Source: Talpa occidentalis
Taxonomy: Eukaryota > Chordata > Mammalia > Eulipotyphla > Talpidae
Assembly: GCF_014898055.3 (NCBI RefSeq)
Contig: NW_023600993.1
Coordinates: forward strand, 18,380,850 to 18,444,849
Length of the DNA stretch: 64,000 bases
Direction: 5' to 3'
Positions 22,276 to 34,949 of this stretch are shown piece by piece (within the stretch, counting starts at the first letter, position 1; every line of letters starts with the position of its first letter). The notes below the pieces were generated by a model. That model worked only from the letters and a program-made list of their open reading frames with translations, made no database searches and was not told the origin of the DNA. A program made the translations under genes and the position numbers.

Positions 22276-23111
22276 AGACATCATCCTTTCAATGACTTGG
22301 CCTTATTCATAAAGTCCAATTGGCAATCATTCACCAAGTGATAGATAACTATGGTCTTCTATGTAAGTCATATTAACAGGATCACAGGGGCACCACAATT
22401 TGAGTTAAAGGGCCATGATCCCATGACACCTCTGAACCCTGCAGGACAAGTTTATTCTAGATTAGGAAACCAGTGCTGGGAGTTACAGCAATATGCCCAA
22501 GATAATTTGGAAGGTGCCAGATCAGATTTTACCCCTATGATATGTCTCCAAGTCCAGGCCTTTCCTTCCATACTTAGTCACAGATCTGGTAGCCTTGTCT
22601 TTTTACAGGTGTTTGGTGGAATTTGAGGTGGGATTAGGGTTCAGTTATGACTGGATTAGAATGTTCCATCAGCCTCATGTCATGGAAGAACAGAGTCACA
22701 ATTACTATGACTTGAAAGAAATTAAGTAATGTATCTTGAACCTTAGCTTTCAGACTGCTATTTACCTTCTGTTTAAATAAATAAGAACTTACTATATGAG
22801 AATACTTGTTTATTGTTAGTGAAATTATCTCTCAATGAATGGCTTAACAGAGTTGACCGATTCATCAGACCAGAGTCTGGAAGATACACCTTGACGTTTT
22901 ATTTGTCCAGAATCACCCATTCAATTTTAAGAGAGTGACTTGTTGGAATAAAAAAAAAATATCATAGAGTAATAAATATTCATTAGGAAAAGTAAAACGC
23001 TACAAAGAAGTGTGAAAAGTAAAATTAAATTTTTAATAATCTGTCAGTATTTCCCCATAATTCCAAGGTAATTAATTTAATGTTTTGGTGTATATCCTCC
23101 AAAACATATAT
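22276..23111. other. gene-free stretch
   Basis: A 91-codon open frame at 22351-22626 has no recognisable domain. No repeat identified. Confidence 0.55.
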
Positions 23112-23291
23112 ATTTATGTCTTAGGTCTCTCTACCTGCCTGTCATTTTCTTCCTTCCTTCCTTATGCCCTTCCATCCTTGAAAAAAAAATTATATATTTA
23201 TGTCTATATATTATATTTATGTCTTAGGTCTCTCTACCTGCCTGTCATTTTCTTCCTTCCTTCCTTATGCCCTTCCATCCTTGAAAAAAAA
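23112..23291. repeat. tandem duplication, 103-bp period
   Basis: The segment 23112-23188 recurs at 23215-23291 almost without change, from ATTTATGTCTTAGGTCTCTC through a CTTCCTTCCTTCC patch to an A run. The copies are joined by about 26 bp of AT-rich sequence. Such identity in neutral DNA implies a recent duplication. Confidence 0.93.
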
Positions 23292-23329
23292 GTTATACAG
23301 TAGAAATTAAAAAAGGTATAGCTCATAAA

Positions 23330-23920
23330 AAATTGCATCTCATTATTTTAATTTCTAAAACTAGAGGAATATTGAATAATTTCTGTTTAGTTACTGTTTA
23401 TTTTACACATACTTTCATTTTTTATATTTTGTTTATCAATATATTATAGCTTTTAATATATCAGAGTTATTGACTATATGGGTGACAATTTCTTCCAGCA
23501 TATTATTTAAGAAATTATTTATGATATCTTAAACAATTTTTCATTTTAATGTACATTGGTTAACTTCTTTTGTGATGGTCAGTTTTTTGTCACTTAAGAT
23601 ATTTTTCACCTACTCTTAAATTATGTATGTCTCCTCTTCTACTTTTTTCTTATGTTTTTATATTCAGTATATTAGGTCTTTAGCCCATCTGTTATTTTTG
23701 TTTACATATGGTGTGAGGAAGGGGTTTACTTTTATTTCTTCCAGATGGATAGGCAGTTGGTCAACTAAATTAATGGAAAAAAATCCATCCTTTCCCAGAG
23801 AATTGGAATGGTGGTTTTATCACATATTAAATTTCCATATATTTCAGGATATATTTTTGAACTCTATGTTACACTCATTAGTTTTTTTTGTTTATTTGGC
23901 AATTGCCTTCTCTTAAAAGT
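23330..23920 (-). mobile_element. ancient L1 fragment
   Basis: Reverse-strand L1 ORF2-like blocks, such as 'ttaggtctttagcccatctg', 'tatggtgtgaggaaggg' and 'cctttcccagagaattgg'. It is very diverged and its limits are approximate. Confidence 0.65.
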
Positions 23921-26439
23921 CTCAAGAGCAGGAGCTTCTACTGACTCCCAGATAATATTTCATGGATGACTTCTTTGAGTAACACATTTTCTCATTTATG
24001 TCTGGAACATGAAGGACTTGGTATATTTTTAGCAGCATAAGAGGAGGGTTCCAGTGTTTTAAGCAAATACCTCTTCTTCCCTTTGACTTCTACAAAACAC
24101 CAGCATTCTTTCCTGATGTTCTGAAAAAAACAAACCAACAACAACAACAAAAAAAAAAACACCAGACAAGAGGGAGAGACTCACTCTTAGAAAAATGAGC
24201 AGTGGGATACCAACTATTCTTTCAAAAGGCTAATTCCATCAATCTTCCTGATTCCATCCAGTCCTAACCTAATGTTGTGAATCCCAAGTGCCATGTCCTA
24301 CATGTGAAGACTTATCCATCCTCCAAGTACCTCAGCCACCAATTTGGGTTCTTCCAGATACAACCATTCCTATAGATCACATACTAGAGAGCCCATAAAA
24401 GGCAAAACACTTGCTTTAAGTGCTTTAAAAATTAAAGCTAAATAAAACAAAAATTTCCTGTGTGTCTGAGGCCCTATTATGTTTGAAGTGTTTTAAAAAC
24501 TTGGGTGGATGAAATCTCTGTGCCCCCATTTCTAAGGTAAAATAAAGTAATAATGATAATAATCTACTAAAAATGAGGAAAATTGCTTTAAATCATTTTA
24601 AGTAGGAAAAAAAAATTCCACCAGCTTGCCCTCTCTTCTGCCTGTTATTTCCCCCCTCACTCCCACCAGGTATCAGTTCCTAAGTAAAAAATAAATTCCA
24701 CATGTGCAGAGATGGTATCCTCTGAAGCTATAGGTCCTAGTGTAGAAAGAAAATGTCCCAAATTACTAAGGAGGATAGAAAAAAAAAAAAAAAGGAGCTT
24801 GCCTGTCACATTCTTAAATCCTTCTTCAATGCAGCAGAAATCCTTTCTAGAGATCTTCAAAATGCAGCAGCTTGTGAGGGAGCCGCATGGCGGCTGGCCA
24901 TGAAGTTGGCATTCTCTCCAGTCTGACCCTTCTCTATCAGCCCTCATCTATAGGCTAGGATTTTAAATCACCTAAAGGTGGATTTTCAGCACCCTCATAC
25001 TCCATTTCCCTCAAAGTGCTTGAATTGGGCATTTCTGGGTTTCTAAACCTCTTCTAAGTGATACGAAAAATAGATGAATAAATGAAATATTTATGCAGAC
25101 TCAAAACTAAGACCCCACCTCCAAATCATGAGGACTCTGAAATTTATTGCCCACAAGGGACAAAAGAGCAAAACAGATGGTGAAATTTCATGCTTTTTCT
25201 GGAGAGTTATAAATATCATCAATCATGTACTTAGAAATTGGCAGTAACTGAATTTTTGTTATTCCATAAGTTATACCAGACAGAAAGTTTTTTAAGCAAA
25301 AGAGCATGGATGTCTACCACAAACTAGACATTGCCCATGACTTCTGGCTAACCCTACATTGGTGGAATCCAGAAAATTCATTCTCAGCTTTGCTTAGTAT
25401 CCTACGTGATCTAGGTCTCACCAGTCAGATACACTGAATATAAAATCTTAATTTGGGAGTAACTTGAGAAGAAAGTGTCACAGGACCTCCACTTTGTGAC
25501 AGCAGCAGTCTCCAGCTTTTGAATTGGCCATGATAGCTAGTCTGAGTTTCTGTCCCAGGAGTATTTTGATGGATAGCCATAGCGGTGGCCCTTGACTCCT
25601 AACCAGGGCAGCTCTGCTGCAGGGTCTTAGACATTGTTACTGGAAGCTTAGTTTGGATATGGCTTTCCACTTCTCCTTGTGTCTCTGTGAGATGTCCAAT
25701 ATTGTTTTCATAAACTGTTTCTGTTTTATAAATGGAAGCACATTTTATTGTTTGCAATAACCTATGACTTTTATTCATCTATATTGGAAGTGAATAATAT
25801 TTTGACTTATCCTGTCTGGTCAAAGGCATGGACTTAAGTGGTCTAAGACGCCAAAATTGACTCTGGGGAGGCCGAGATCTTTCCTGGATTCCTGAATTAA
25901 TCCACAGAAGCTGCACAATGGAATGACTGATTTAGTTGAGTCCAAAGCCCTCTCAACCTTTTCACTGAGTAGGTACAATCCTGACAAAATATCTTGTGTG
26001 CCTCAAATCTGGAGAATTTATGGATTGAACAGATTCATTTCTTTGGAACTTTGAGACCTCTTCAGTTGCCTTTCTTTACACCATGTATATTACTGAAAGA
26101 ATTGTGCATTAATTATTTTGGTATTGTTTCTTCTATATTAGCTTAAAATGTCTGATTCTATGTGTGAAGAAGAAGGTGGATGGAACAGATGCCTTGCATC
26201 TGATGAGATGCTTGGGGAAGACTGTGGTGGGTTGGTTACTTTTATTTTCTCAGGAAAAATTATGAAATATAGCACACATACAGAAAGTCTTTAAAATGTA
26301 TGTGACCTTTAAAGAATGATTAAATAAAGTGAGCACACAGATTGCCACTGGTGAAAGTGAGAATAAAGAACATTTCCAATAATTTAAAAGCCCATGTCTA
26401 TCCAAGGTGCATTCTCCCTTACTCCCCTTTGCTTTTGCT
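23921..26439. other. gene-free stretch
   Basis: Contains an A/C-rich patch at 24124-24162 and no recognisable exon. The 96-codon minus-strand frame at 24657-24947 shows no known domain. No repeat family assigned. Confidence 0.5.
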
Positions 26440-27045
26440 CTTGTTTATTTCCTTACCACACTATGGTTGTAAAATTTGTTTATATGGTTAGAGTTCATTA
26501 ATATTTACTGTTGGGTAGTACTTTATTTTATGAATACATTACTATTTTTTTGTACAATATATGCCTGTAGTGGCATTGTAGGGTTAAGGGGTATGGATAT
26601 TTTTCACATTTCTGAACAACACTAAACCGTTTTCTCAAGTGCATATATCTATTTACTGTATTAATGGCAATGTGAGAGTTATCTTCTCATCTATACTTGT
26701 TGGTATTTCTTATCTAGTAGCTTCAAAAATGGTATCTCAGTTTTGCTAAGAGAGGCCTGCATGATTGCAGGTGGGCAGCCTTGACAAGCCATGGGCAGCC
26801 AGAAAGGCTGCTACCCTGCAGAGGGAGAGAGTTGGTGAAAAGGGGCACCTGCATAGTGTCTACGCAAGTTTCTTTAACTGTTTTACTCCTTCCCTAATAA
26901 ACCTGCCCTTTAAATGTTAAAAAAAAAAAGGTATCTTAAGTTGGTTTTAGGTTGCATTTCCCTGATAATACCAGTGCAGTGTAGCAGTGTAGGATACATT
27001 TTTGCTTATTGAATTATTGGAAACTAACTGGTTTAAAGGTGGTAA
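26440..27045 (-). mobile_element. ancient L1 fragment, interrupted
   Basis: Reverse-strand L1 ORF2 3' region: 'aaaccgttttctcaagtgca', 'cttgttggtatttcttatct', then after the interruption 'gttgcatttccctgataat'. The insert at 26743-26929 separates the halves. Confidence 0.7.
26743..26929 (+). mobile_element. poly(A)-tailed retrocopy of an unidentified transcript
   Basis: A GC-richer block of about 175 bp ends in CCCTAATAAACCTGCCCTTT and an 11-A tail. It is flanked by GGTATCTCA-GTT (from 26731) and GGTATCTTAAGTT (from 26930), an approximate target duplication, and sits inside an old L1. AATAAA about 20 nt before the tail marks a polyadenylated RNA as source. The ending resembles the R region of an endogenous retroviral LTR, but I cannot name a source. 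Confidence 0.65.
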
Positions 27046-27639
27046 ACTGGTTCAAGCCCTTGTAAGAGAAACCAGTAGAGGGTTTTTTTTTTTAATTTGT
27101 TTATTTAGTTTTAGTTTTCATGCAAGGTTACTTGGGGAAAATTAAGTGTACGAAATGATGGAAAACAAGTGTGATAAAGACTTGCTTATAATATAATGAG
27201 ATATGAACTGGTACTATATTGAGATATATCAATGAAAAAGAAAGCTTCCTTTAGCCAGTGAGGAAAAGTAAAATGTTTTACATATGGTATAGAGACAAGT
27301 GACTATTACAAAAATAAATAAAGTCAAGACAATAAAATGAAAAAGTAAAACAATATCTTAACCCTATAATCGTACTTCTTCCCAAATATACACAGGTAGG
27401 CACACTAATATTTACACAAAAGCCAAATGCTATAAAAGAAAAGATTAGTAGTTTGGCTCCAAAATTTTAACCTCCATACAGAAAATATACCACAAAACAT
27501 AATTTAAAAATAATTAAAAAAAACTCTGGCATATATTTCTAAAAAAAGACCAAGAAGTCTTTTTAAGTTAAAAAAAGAAACACCAAGCAGAAAAAAATCA
27601 AATTCATAAAAACACAAATGGTCATAAACATTGAAGCTA

Positions 27640-28160
27640 TGCACATCCACAGTAGCAATCAAATAACTTGCTTTTCGCTAACACGTTTGCAAAGATTTAA
27701 AAGATTGATGAAATTGAGAGTAGGGAAGTGCATGAGGAAGGAGAACCTTCAGATATACTTTAAAATGAGCATGTATTTTGAATTAGTAATTCTACTTCAG
27801 ATATTCATCATAAAAAAACAGACATTACATAAAGGCATATACATAAACAAGGATGCTTGTCAAAATGTTTATAATAATGAAAATACAATATCAGGTACTA
27901 GTGAGCGATTTCTTAAATTTTAATCCACCTCTATAATGTGAACTCAAATGAGAAAACAGTGATGCTTTAAAAAATAACAAGGTCAATTGACATCTATTAG
28001 CTATACAATATAACAAGTAAATGTGTAGTTCTTTGCAAAGTTTAGATCCCAGAAGTGTACCATGGTTGATTCACATTTGGAAGAAAACCACCTGGTTGAT
28101 AATTAGGGTTATCTCTGAGGAAGGACAGTATAGGGATCAAGGGAGACAAGCATTCTGGCA
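27640..28160 (+). mobile_element. ancient L1 ORF2 end/3'UTR fragment
   Basis: Plus-strand traces of the L1 3' region: 'agtaattctacttcagat', 'aaggatgcttgtcaaaatgt', 'ttataataatgaaaa' and, at the end, 'agggttatctctgagg'. Limits and subfamily uncertain. Confidence 0.55.
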
Positions 28161-28639
28161 TTTTTATCATGCCTAGGCCATGGTCATATAAAGGGTTGGG
28201 TCTTCACAACTCATTGATACTCAGAAATTGATGGGATATGTGGGTGGTACAGAGTATAGACTGGGTGGCATCCTGAGTGAAGTCAAAGGGGAAACAATAA
28301 GAGAAGTTCTTTTAGTGTCAGCTATCATTGTAAGCATCTATATTTGAGAGCATCTTAGAGATTGGGGACTTGGAGACAGCAATGGTAATTTTCCTTTATA
28401 CCTAGAAGAGATCCCCAACAGGAATGTTCTGTCCAAGTTGACAATATGACTTCATTATTGTAGGAATAAATTCAAAGTAGAGTTTATAAACTATAGTTTG
28501 GAAAATCTATCAAATATTACCAGATTACTTTGCCTTACTTCTAAAAAATTGCATTTTTATATTCCTAACAGGTACATGTAAAATCTTAAAAATCAAGTTT
28601 GGTAATTTCTTGATGTTTATACTGTCCCTACCATATGTA

Positions 28640-28780
28640 GACTTTCAACTCATACTAAAATATCAAGGCATGAAAGTAGAGATCAGTATTACTATTTTGT
28701 ATATAATAAACTGAAACTCAGAGAAATGAAACGACTTGTTGGTGTCAGCTGGCCAAAAGACCTGCAAAACTGAATGAAAA
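28640..28780 (-). mobile_element. MIR remnant
   Basis: Reverse-strand MIR core 'aaactgaaactcagagaaatg', 'gacttgttggtgtcagctgg'. Diverged. Confidence 0.6.
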
Positions 28781-30644
28781 CTCGTCTTCTTGATTGTTGT
28801 TTCCTTCATGTCATTTATCAAATATCCCTGCTGAGTTTAAATGATGCATCAGATTAGCACAACTGAAGAGTACTTCACTAAAAATATTCACTGCTTGGTA
28901 TATAGGAAATGCTGTTTGTGAAGAAATTGCCCCCGTCAGGATCTCCTCCAACTATTCACAAAAACATATAATGATTCCAATATTGGTTTAAAAGAGTTGA
29001 TTATTGAGGGTTGAACACAGTTTGTGAAGATGAGAAATAATTGGAAATTAAATACAGGAAGATGTTTATATGGTCAGTGTATAAGAAATACGTATTTACT
29101 TTTGTAAATTACCCAAAGTAGATGTAATGGGTTTCTTGACCAACATGAATTTAAGAGCTTATACCTCAATTATTTGGCTTTTCAATAGTTCAGACACTTA
29201 GAATTGTTATTTCAATTTGTTACGAGTTTTGGAAAAATATATAATGATTTCTTCAACTCTGATGTTTCCATATGTCAGAGATGCTAGAATAGGTAGGACT
29301 GAGGTTTGAGTCCCAGAAGGACTTTAGCATGCTCATTGCTTTCTTCTCTTTCCTTCCTTCCTTCCTCCATCCCTCCCTCCCCCCATTTCTCTCTTTCTTT
29401 CTTAACATTACATCCACCATAATTTATTTTATAACTGGAAGTTTGCATCTCTTGACCTTCTTCACTGGTTTCACATTCCCCCACCACAACAATCCTGAGA
29501 CTTGGGTCTTTCAGTGCTAAAATGGGGGAAGTGAGGGCAAAAAGTTGCCCAAGTATCTGTATGTCAAGATAGAAAAGAACTTAATTTTCAAGTGGTTTGT
29601 GAAGTTAGTTAAATTAAATCATTTTTCTATTCCCAAACCTAGCTATGATTTTGTTATATTTAATTTTATATATTGATCTTTCAATGATCAACATTGTCCT
29701 TAATTTTTTACTTCAGTCTGTGAACTTAAAAAAAATAACCTTCCCTTTAAAATTAAAATCCATTAGACAAATTTAGAGAAGAGATTCTTTTCTTATCTTT
29801 TTGTTTTCCCCCCAGAATCAAGTGTTAATTTTGTGGAAAAGGGTTTTAGAAGTTACCTTATGAAAACATGTCTACTGCAGTGGGAAGACAACTATAGAAT
29901 AGCTCTTTTAGTGACTCATTTGCAAATTGTGTTTTCATAGCCTTTGATTATAATACACCTTTAGGAAAAGCTTAGTAAGCTTACTTGTAAATCATTTACA
30001 ACAACAGCTACAGCTTTTAACCCATCATTAATTTTCACAATCGCTGTTGTTTTATGACTCAAGTAATTAACTAAACAATGTTTCACAAGAATTTTAAACA
30101 ACTGCTTACATCAAGAGCTTTAATGTGTGCAACAAGAAATTAGCAGATTCATTGGCACTAGGAATTTCCTTACCATATCCTTGGGTGTCAGGAGTGTAGT
30201 CAAATCAGACATGAAGCTGCTCTGAGACTCCCTCTAAGCCTTCAAAATCTAGCTACCATGCTGTGTACTATTCAAAAATCGACTTCTGTCCTTAATGAAA
30301 AAAATTTCCGATCCTGTATTTTTCTAAAAAGGAGCATGTATGCTTTCCTCCTACCATCTCTCAACTTCAAGGATCATTTCTATACCACCTTTCCTAAACA
30401 TCCTCCATTTTGCCTTTAAAGATTCTTCACCCAGCTCCTCCTATTTATCCTACATGGTGTAGTTGAAGTGACCCTTATCAGTGAAGACATCAGAAATTTC
30501 AATGTTACACTTGCCTATAGCACCAAGAGCTCATTCATTCAGACAAATTTTATAACAGAAGTATAATTATTTGTTTAAGGTCCATTTTGCTTTTCAAATG
30601 GATTGTCTATGAAGGGATCCATGTCTGTTTCCTCCCCAATGCCT
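28781..30644. other. gene-free stretch with pyrimidine tract
   Basis: A CT-rich tract with short CTTC/CCCT repeats lies at 29340-29403. Nothing else is recognised. Confidence 0.55.
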
Positions 30645-31106
30645 GATACATTTGCTTCACCAATAGCAGGTGCTTGTGAGCCCCAGGATGGCCCTCGCTG
30701 TCTCTTGTGGTCCACATCTTTGTTAGCTCTCTCTTACATGTAACAGAGTTGCTTTGTGCAATCAAGAGACTACAGCAGAATTGGTGACATCTCACTTCTG
30801 AGATTAGGTTACAAAGTACTGTGACTGACACCTGGAGTGCTTTTCTTGTCCTTCCTTCCTTCCTTCCTTCCTTCCTTCCTTCCTTCCTTCCTTCCTTCCT
30901 TCCTTCCTTCCTTCCTTCCTTCCTTCCTTCCCTCCTTCCCTCCTTCCCTCCTTCCCTCCTTCCCTCCTTCCCTCCTTCCCTCCTTCCCTCCTTCCCTCCT
31001 TCCCTCCTTCCCTCCTTCCCTCCTTCCCTCCTTCCCTCCTTCCCTCCTTCCCTCCCTCCCTCCCTCCCTCCCTCCCTCCCTCCCTCCCTCCCTCCCTCCC
31101 TCCCTC

Positions 31107-31147
<41 letters not shown>

Positions 31148-31467
31148 TCTTTCTTCTCCCTGGGAAGCCAGATGCCGTGTGAGGAGCTTATAGAGTCCCA
31201 TGTGGCCAGGAACTGAAGCCTCTGGCAGTGACCCTCAAGGAACCGAGGCCTGCCCATAACTATGTGAGTGATATTAGAGGTAAACTCTGTAGACTAAATT
31301 GAGCTTCGAGAAGACTACAGACCAGACTGATGCTTGAGACAGTGAGATTCATCGGCTAATATGGTCTTACCTACTGATGCTCAGAAACTGTGTGGGATAA
31401 TAAATGTTTGTTATTTAAGCTGCTATGTTTGGGGGTACTTTAATATGTAGCAATAGCTTCCTAATAC
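30645..31467 (+). mobile_element. LTR-like element with internal microsatellite
   Basis: The sequence before the microsatellite ('aggtgcttgtgagccccagg', 'gtaacagagttgctttg') and after it ('gggaagccagatgccgtgtg', 'aggaactgaagcctctggca', 'agaaactgtgtgggataataa', 'ttatttaagctgctatgttt', 'gtagcaatagcttcctaata') follows a mammalian LTR-type consensus that ends in AATAAA plus a GCAATAG motif. The pyrimidine run lies in a naturally CT-rich part of that consensus. Family name uncertain. Confidence 0.6.
30850..31142. repeat. composite pyrimidine microsatellite, about 290 bp
   Basis: Four blocks run in order: (CCTT)n to about 30930, an 8-bp unit TTCCCTCC to about 31049, (TCCC)n to about 31108, then (TC)n to 31142. 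Every base is C or T. Long open frames on both strands here (Arg-Glu-Gly-Gly or Pro-Ser-Leu repeats) are artefacts of the repeat. Confidence 0.97.
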
Positions 31468-31601
31468 AGTGCTGAATGAATATGTGATGACTAAATGAAA
31501 GACTTAGAAATACTATAATTCATATAATAACCAATCTATCACAAATAATACTTCAACTTCTGCAACGTTATCTTGCTTACATCAGAATAAAATCTGATAC
31601 A

Positions 31602-32379
31602 AAACTTCTCTGAAGAGGAAATGCAAATGGCCAACAGGCATATCAAAAAATGTTCAACATCACTTGTAATCAGGGAAATGCAAATCAAAACTACCATGAG
31701 ATACCATCTTACACCAGTGAGAATGGCACATATTAAAAAAACTAGCAACAACAAATGTTGGCGAGGGTGTGGAAAAAAGGAACTCTTCTGCACTGTTGGT
31801 GGGAGTGCAAACTGGTCCAACCACTATGGAGAGCTGTGTGGAGATTTCTGGACCTACTAAACATAGAGCTTCCATATGATCCAGCAATTCCACTCCTAGG
31901 TATTTACCCAAAGGACACAGAAACATCAATTCCAAAGAGCACCTGCACCCCTGTTTATAGCAGCACTATTTACAATAGCTAAGCTTTGGAAACAGCCCAA
32001 ATACCCAAAAATAGATGACTGGATCAAGAAGATGTGGTCCATATACACCATGGAATATTACTCAGCATTCAAAAAAGATAAACACATGCAATTTGCAGCA
32101 ACATGGATGGCACTGGAAGGGATCATGCTCAGCAAAATAAGCCAGAAAGAAAAAGAAAAATACTGGATGGTCTCACTCATAGCAGGAATCTAGAAAACTT
32201 AAATAAGGGACCAGGAAAATGAATAACTATAATAAAGTGAAAATCAAAATCAACAAAAAACTATGAACCAGAGACACTCTATGGGGGGGCAGGGGGTGGG
32301 AGGGGAGGGCTTGGGGTCAAAATAAGGGGGTTGCAATTGTATGGGGAATATAAAAATAAAATTTATTATTAAAAAAATA
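31602..32379 (+). mobile_element. young L1 3' end, 5'-truncated
   Basis: It holds the last part of ORF2, the G-rich 3'UTR and an A/T tail. A perfect 13-bp duplication, AAAATCTGATACA, lies at 31589-31601 and 32380-32392. The ORF2 remnant (31602-32193) includes [20 protein letters not shown], with the tyrosine codon intact, and then a one-base loss near 31773 inside the Cys knuckle region. It is closely similar to the copy at 12.1-12.9 kb. Confidence 0.94.
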
Positions 32380-32392
32380 AAAATCTGATACA

Positions 32393-33973
32393 GATCTAAA
32401 ATGGAAAACTTGGAGTTATAATTATTTGTGGGAATTAATTTATCTTTAAAAGATTTAACCAAATTAAATATAGTCTACTGAGCATAGAATTTCTGTTTAG
32501 TCCCTTAAAACTTCTCAAATACTCACTGTGACTAACAAGGCCATTGTTAGCCCACAGGTACCAATAAAGGTTGGTATAATATTTACAGTAATTACACCTT
32601 AAACTATGTTATCATGTATAAAGATCAAATTTTTAAACAGCTTATCCTAAAATATAAAAGTTAGTCGCAGTAATTAGGGATTCAAAGTCTTAGGATTTAA
32701 TAATTTGTAATAAAATAGTTATATATATTGTATCATGGAAATGAAATTCCTTATAATGGTTTCAAAGTTTTCTTGCTCAAATATGTAAAGTGACAGTCAC
32801 TAGACTTAATAGCCTTCATTGTGAAGCCATAGCAGAACTTGCATAAATTTCTAAGACATTTTAATTTTGAGAAGCTACATCCTCCACTGATGTAGTTAAA
32901 TATATCCTGAGAGTTATAAAGTATTCACAGATATGTCAGGTAACTTCTTGCTCTAAATATACTATAGTACTTCAACAGACATCAAATTAAATTTTAGGAA
33001 AACAACTCAAGGTTGTTTATTTCTCATATATTCGATGTTTCATACATATTCATTCCTTAGTATGTTAATCAGTGAATTTAAATTGTATATTTTTACATAG
33101 CTGCAATAGCTCACATTCACTCTAATTCTTTACTCAAATTTCACATCATCTGGAACATGAGAAATGTAGTGGCTTGTTTTTAGTTTCTTGAACTTTTCTT
33201 TTAAAGATGATATTATTGTGTTATATGTAGATTGATAATCAGATTTTCAGGAGAATTGTATTTTATTTTCCTAATTTCCCTGAATTTTTTTCTACATTGG
33301 AGAAGTTGTTGTTAATGTCAGAGGATGATAATTTGTTTAGCATATGTGGTAGGTTGGATTCCCTAGAAAGTGGACCTTTAGATACAGATTAACATGTAAA
33401 AACTTATTGATAAGCACTCTTGAGTTGAGCACCTTTGGAAGAGAGGACAGGCAATAGGACTAGGCAGAAGGGAAAGTTGGACCGTGACTAGACTCTACAA
33501 AGCCTTAGCAAGTCACACATCAGGATCTGGGGCTGGGATTATCTCGTTTTAGTTGTTTGAAAGTGGGGTGAAAGAGATTGGCCCTTACATCCCCATGTTG
33601 ATAAGATCTTGAAGTGTTGACTGCCCCAGGAAGGAGGTATAACCTTGGACGAAGATGAGGGTCTAATTGAGGAAAAGGGCTGAGAGCTGAGATTGGTCAT
33701 CTGATGCCTGCTCCCTCACCCCTAGCAGATGGGGGAATCTTGACAGACAACTGGAGTGCACTACCTCATCAGTAATATCAATATATTTTTTATAAAGATA
33801 GATTTGTTTTGCTTTGAATAATTTCTTAACTCTGATGTATTCAAGATGATTAGATATTCAAAATTCTCATTCTTGCATCATTGTATGCACAATATTTTAT
33901 CATTATGCTAAATTAGTTCTGAGCAAATAAATTTAAAAAGGAATAAAGGAATATTTTCTCAAGCGAATATTCT
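32393..33973. other. gene-free stretch
   Basis: Mostly AT-rich. The part 33345-33775 has a higher GC content and looks like an old repeat ('taggttggattccctagaaa', 'gttggaccgtgactagactc') that I cannot assign. No exon is seen. Confidence 0.5.
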
Positions 33974-33988
33974 GCAGTCTATAATTTT

Positions 33989-34269
33989 TATTTATTTTTT
34001 AAAAAGAATTATTTTATTATGCATACAAGAACTGGGGTACAGGCTAGAGGTATGTGTGGGGTGGTGAGAGGATTCACCAGAGACAAGAGTGGGGAACAGA
34101 ACAGGCAGATTGACTGAAATACACTGCTGAGGAGAGCAGCGGGTGAGTCAGGAGAGGTCTGCTGCACCATGTGGGTGGTTCCCTGGCTGGGGATCAAACT
34201 CGTGCTGCAGAGGCTGCGGATAGCTTCATAGATTGGGTCTTGACCCCTTGAGCCACCAGGGAGGCCCTA
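33989..34269 (-). mobile_element. tRNA-derived SINE, subfamily 1
   Basis: Minus-strand SINE with 'caagaactggggtacagg', flanked by CAGTCTATAATTTTT (33974-33988) and CAGTCTATATTTTTT from 34270. Confidence 0.92.
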
Positions 34270-34695
34270 CAGTCTATATTTTTTTTTAAAATAGTATCAG
34301 TAATTTATAAGAGACTACTTCTCACTGTCTGTAATTGAAATTTTAGTGAAAAGACAGTATCATTTCCAATTTCCCATTATGTATTTGGTAATAGTTTCAA
34401 AAATATGGTTGGTAATTGTACTTTAAATCAGTCTATTTTCATATAGTATACTCCAATATTCACTAAAGCCCAAATTTCTTTGTGTAGTTTTTGGAAGCTA
34501 TAAAAAAGATGGTTGGTGTTGAGATTTTTAATTTATTGTTTGCTTATCAAGTTTTATTATGTGCAGGAAAGAATTCTCTATAGGCTTTTAGACTCTTTTA
34601 CCGTAAGCACTTATGTTTCCATGTATATTTGTGGCATTGTTGTATTCCTCAACCCACAGGTTATTTTGTCTCAATTTGGTCATGGAAATTATCTC

Positions 34696-34721
34696 TGTGT
34701 GTGTGTGTGTGTGTGTGTGTG
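34696..34721. repeat. (TG)13 microsatellite
   Basis: Uninterrupted TG dinucleotides. Confidence 0.97.
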
Positions 34722-34949
34722 CAGTCTAATATTTTTCTACTGGAAAAAAAGGTCACCAAATGTTCACAAAATGAAATATTTTGGAGAAAATATAACTTAT
34801 TAGTAACTTTCACATGTTTTACATTGTTTATGACAGGTGTTGACAATGCTATATAGATATTTATAACTTCTTAATTCTAAAAGATCTTAACTGCACATGC
34901 TATAATTTTATTTGGTTTGTTATTTTTTGCACCAAATTATTATAATATT

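Noticed and set aside
22351..22626. 91-codon open frame as an exon
   Set aside because: No homology recognised and no splice-site pairing that would support it.
30607..31257. Long minus-strand frame encoding Arg-Glu-Gly-Gly repeats, and plus-strand Pro-Ser-Leu repeats
   Set aside because: They are translations of the pyrimidine microsatellite, open in several frames on both strands. No coding evidence.
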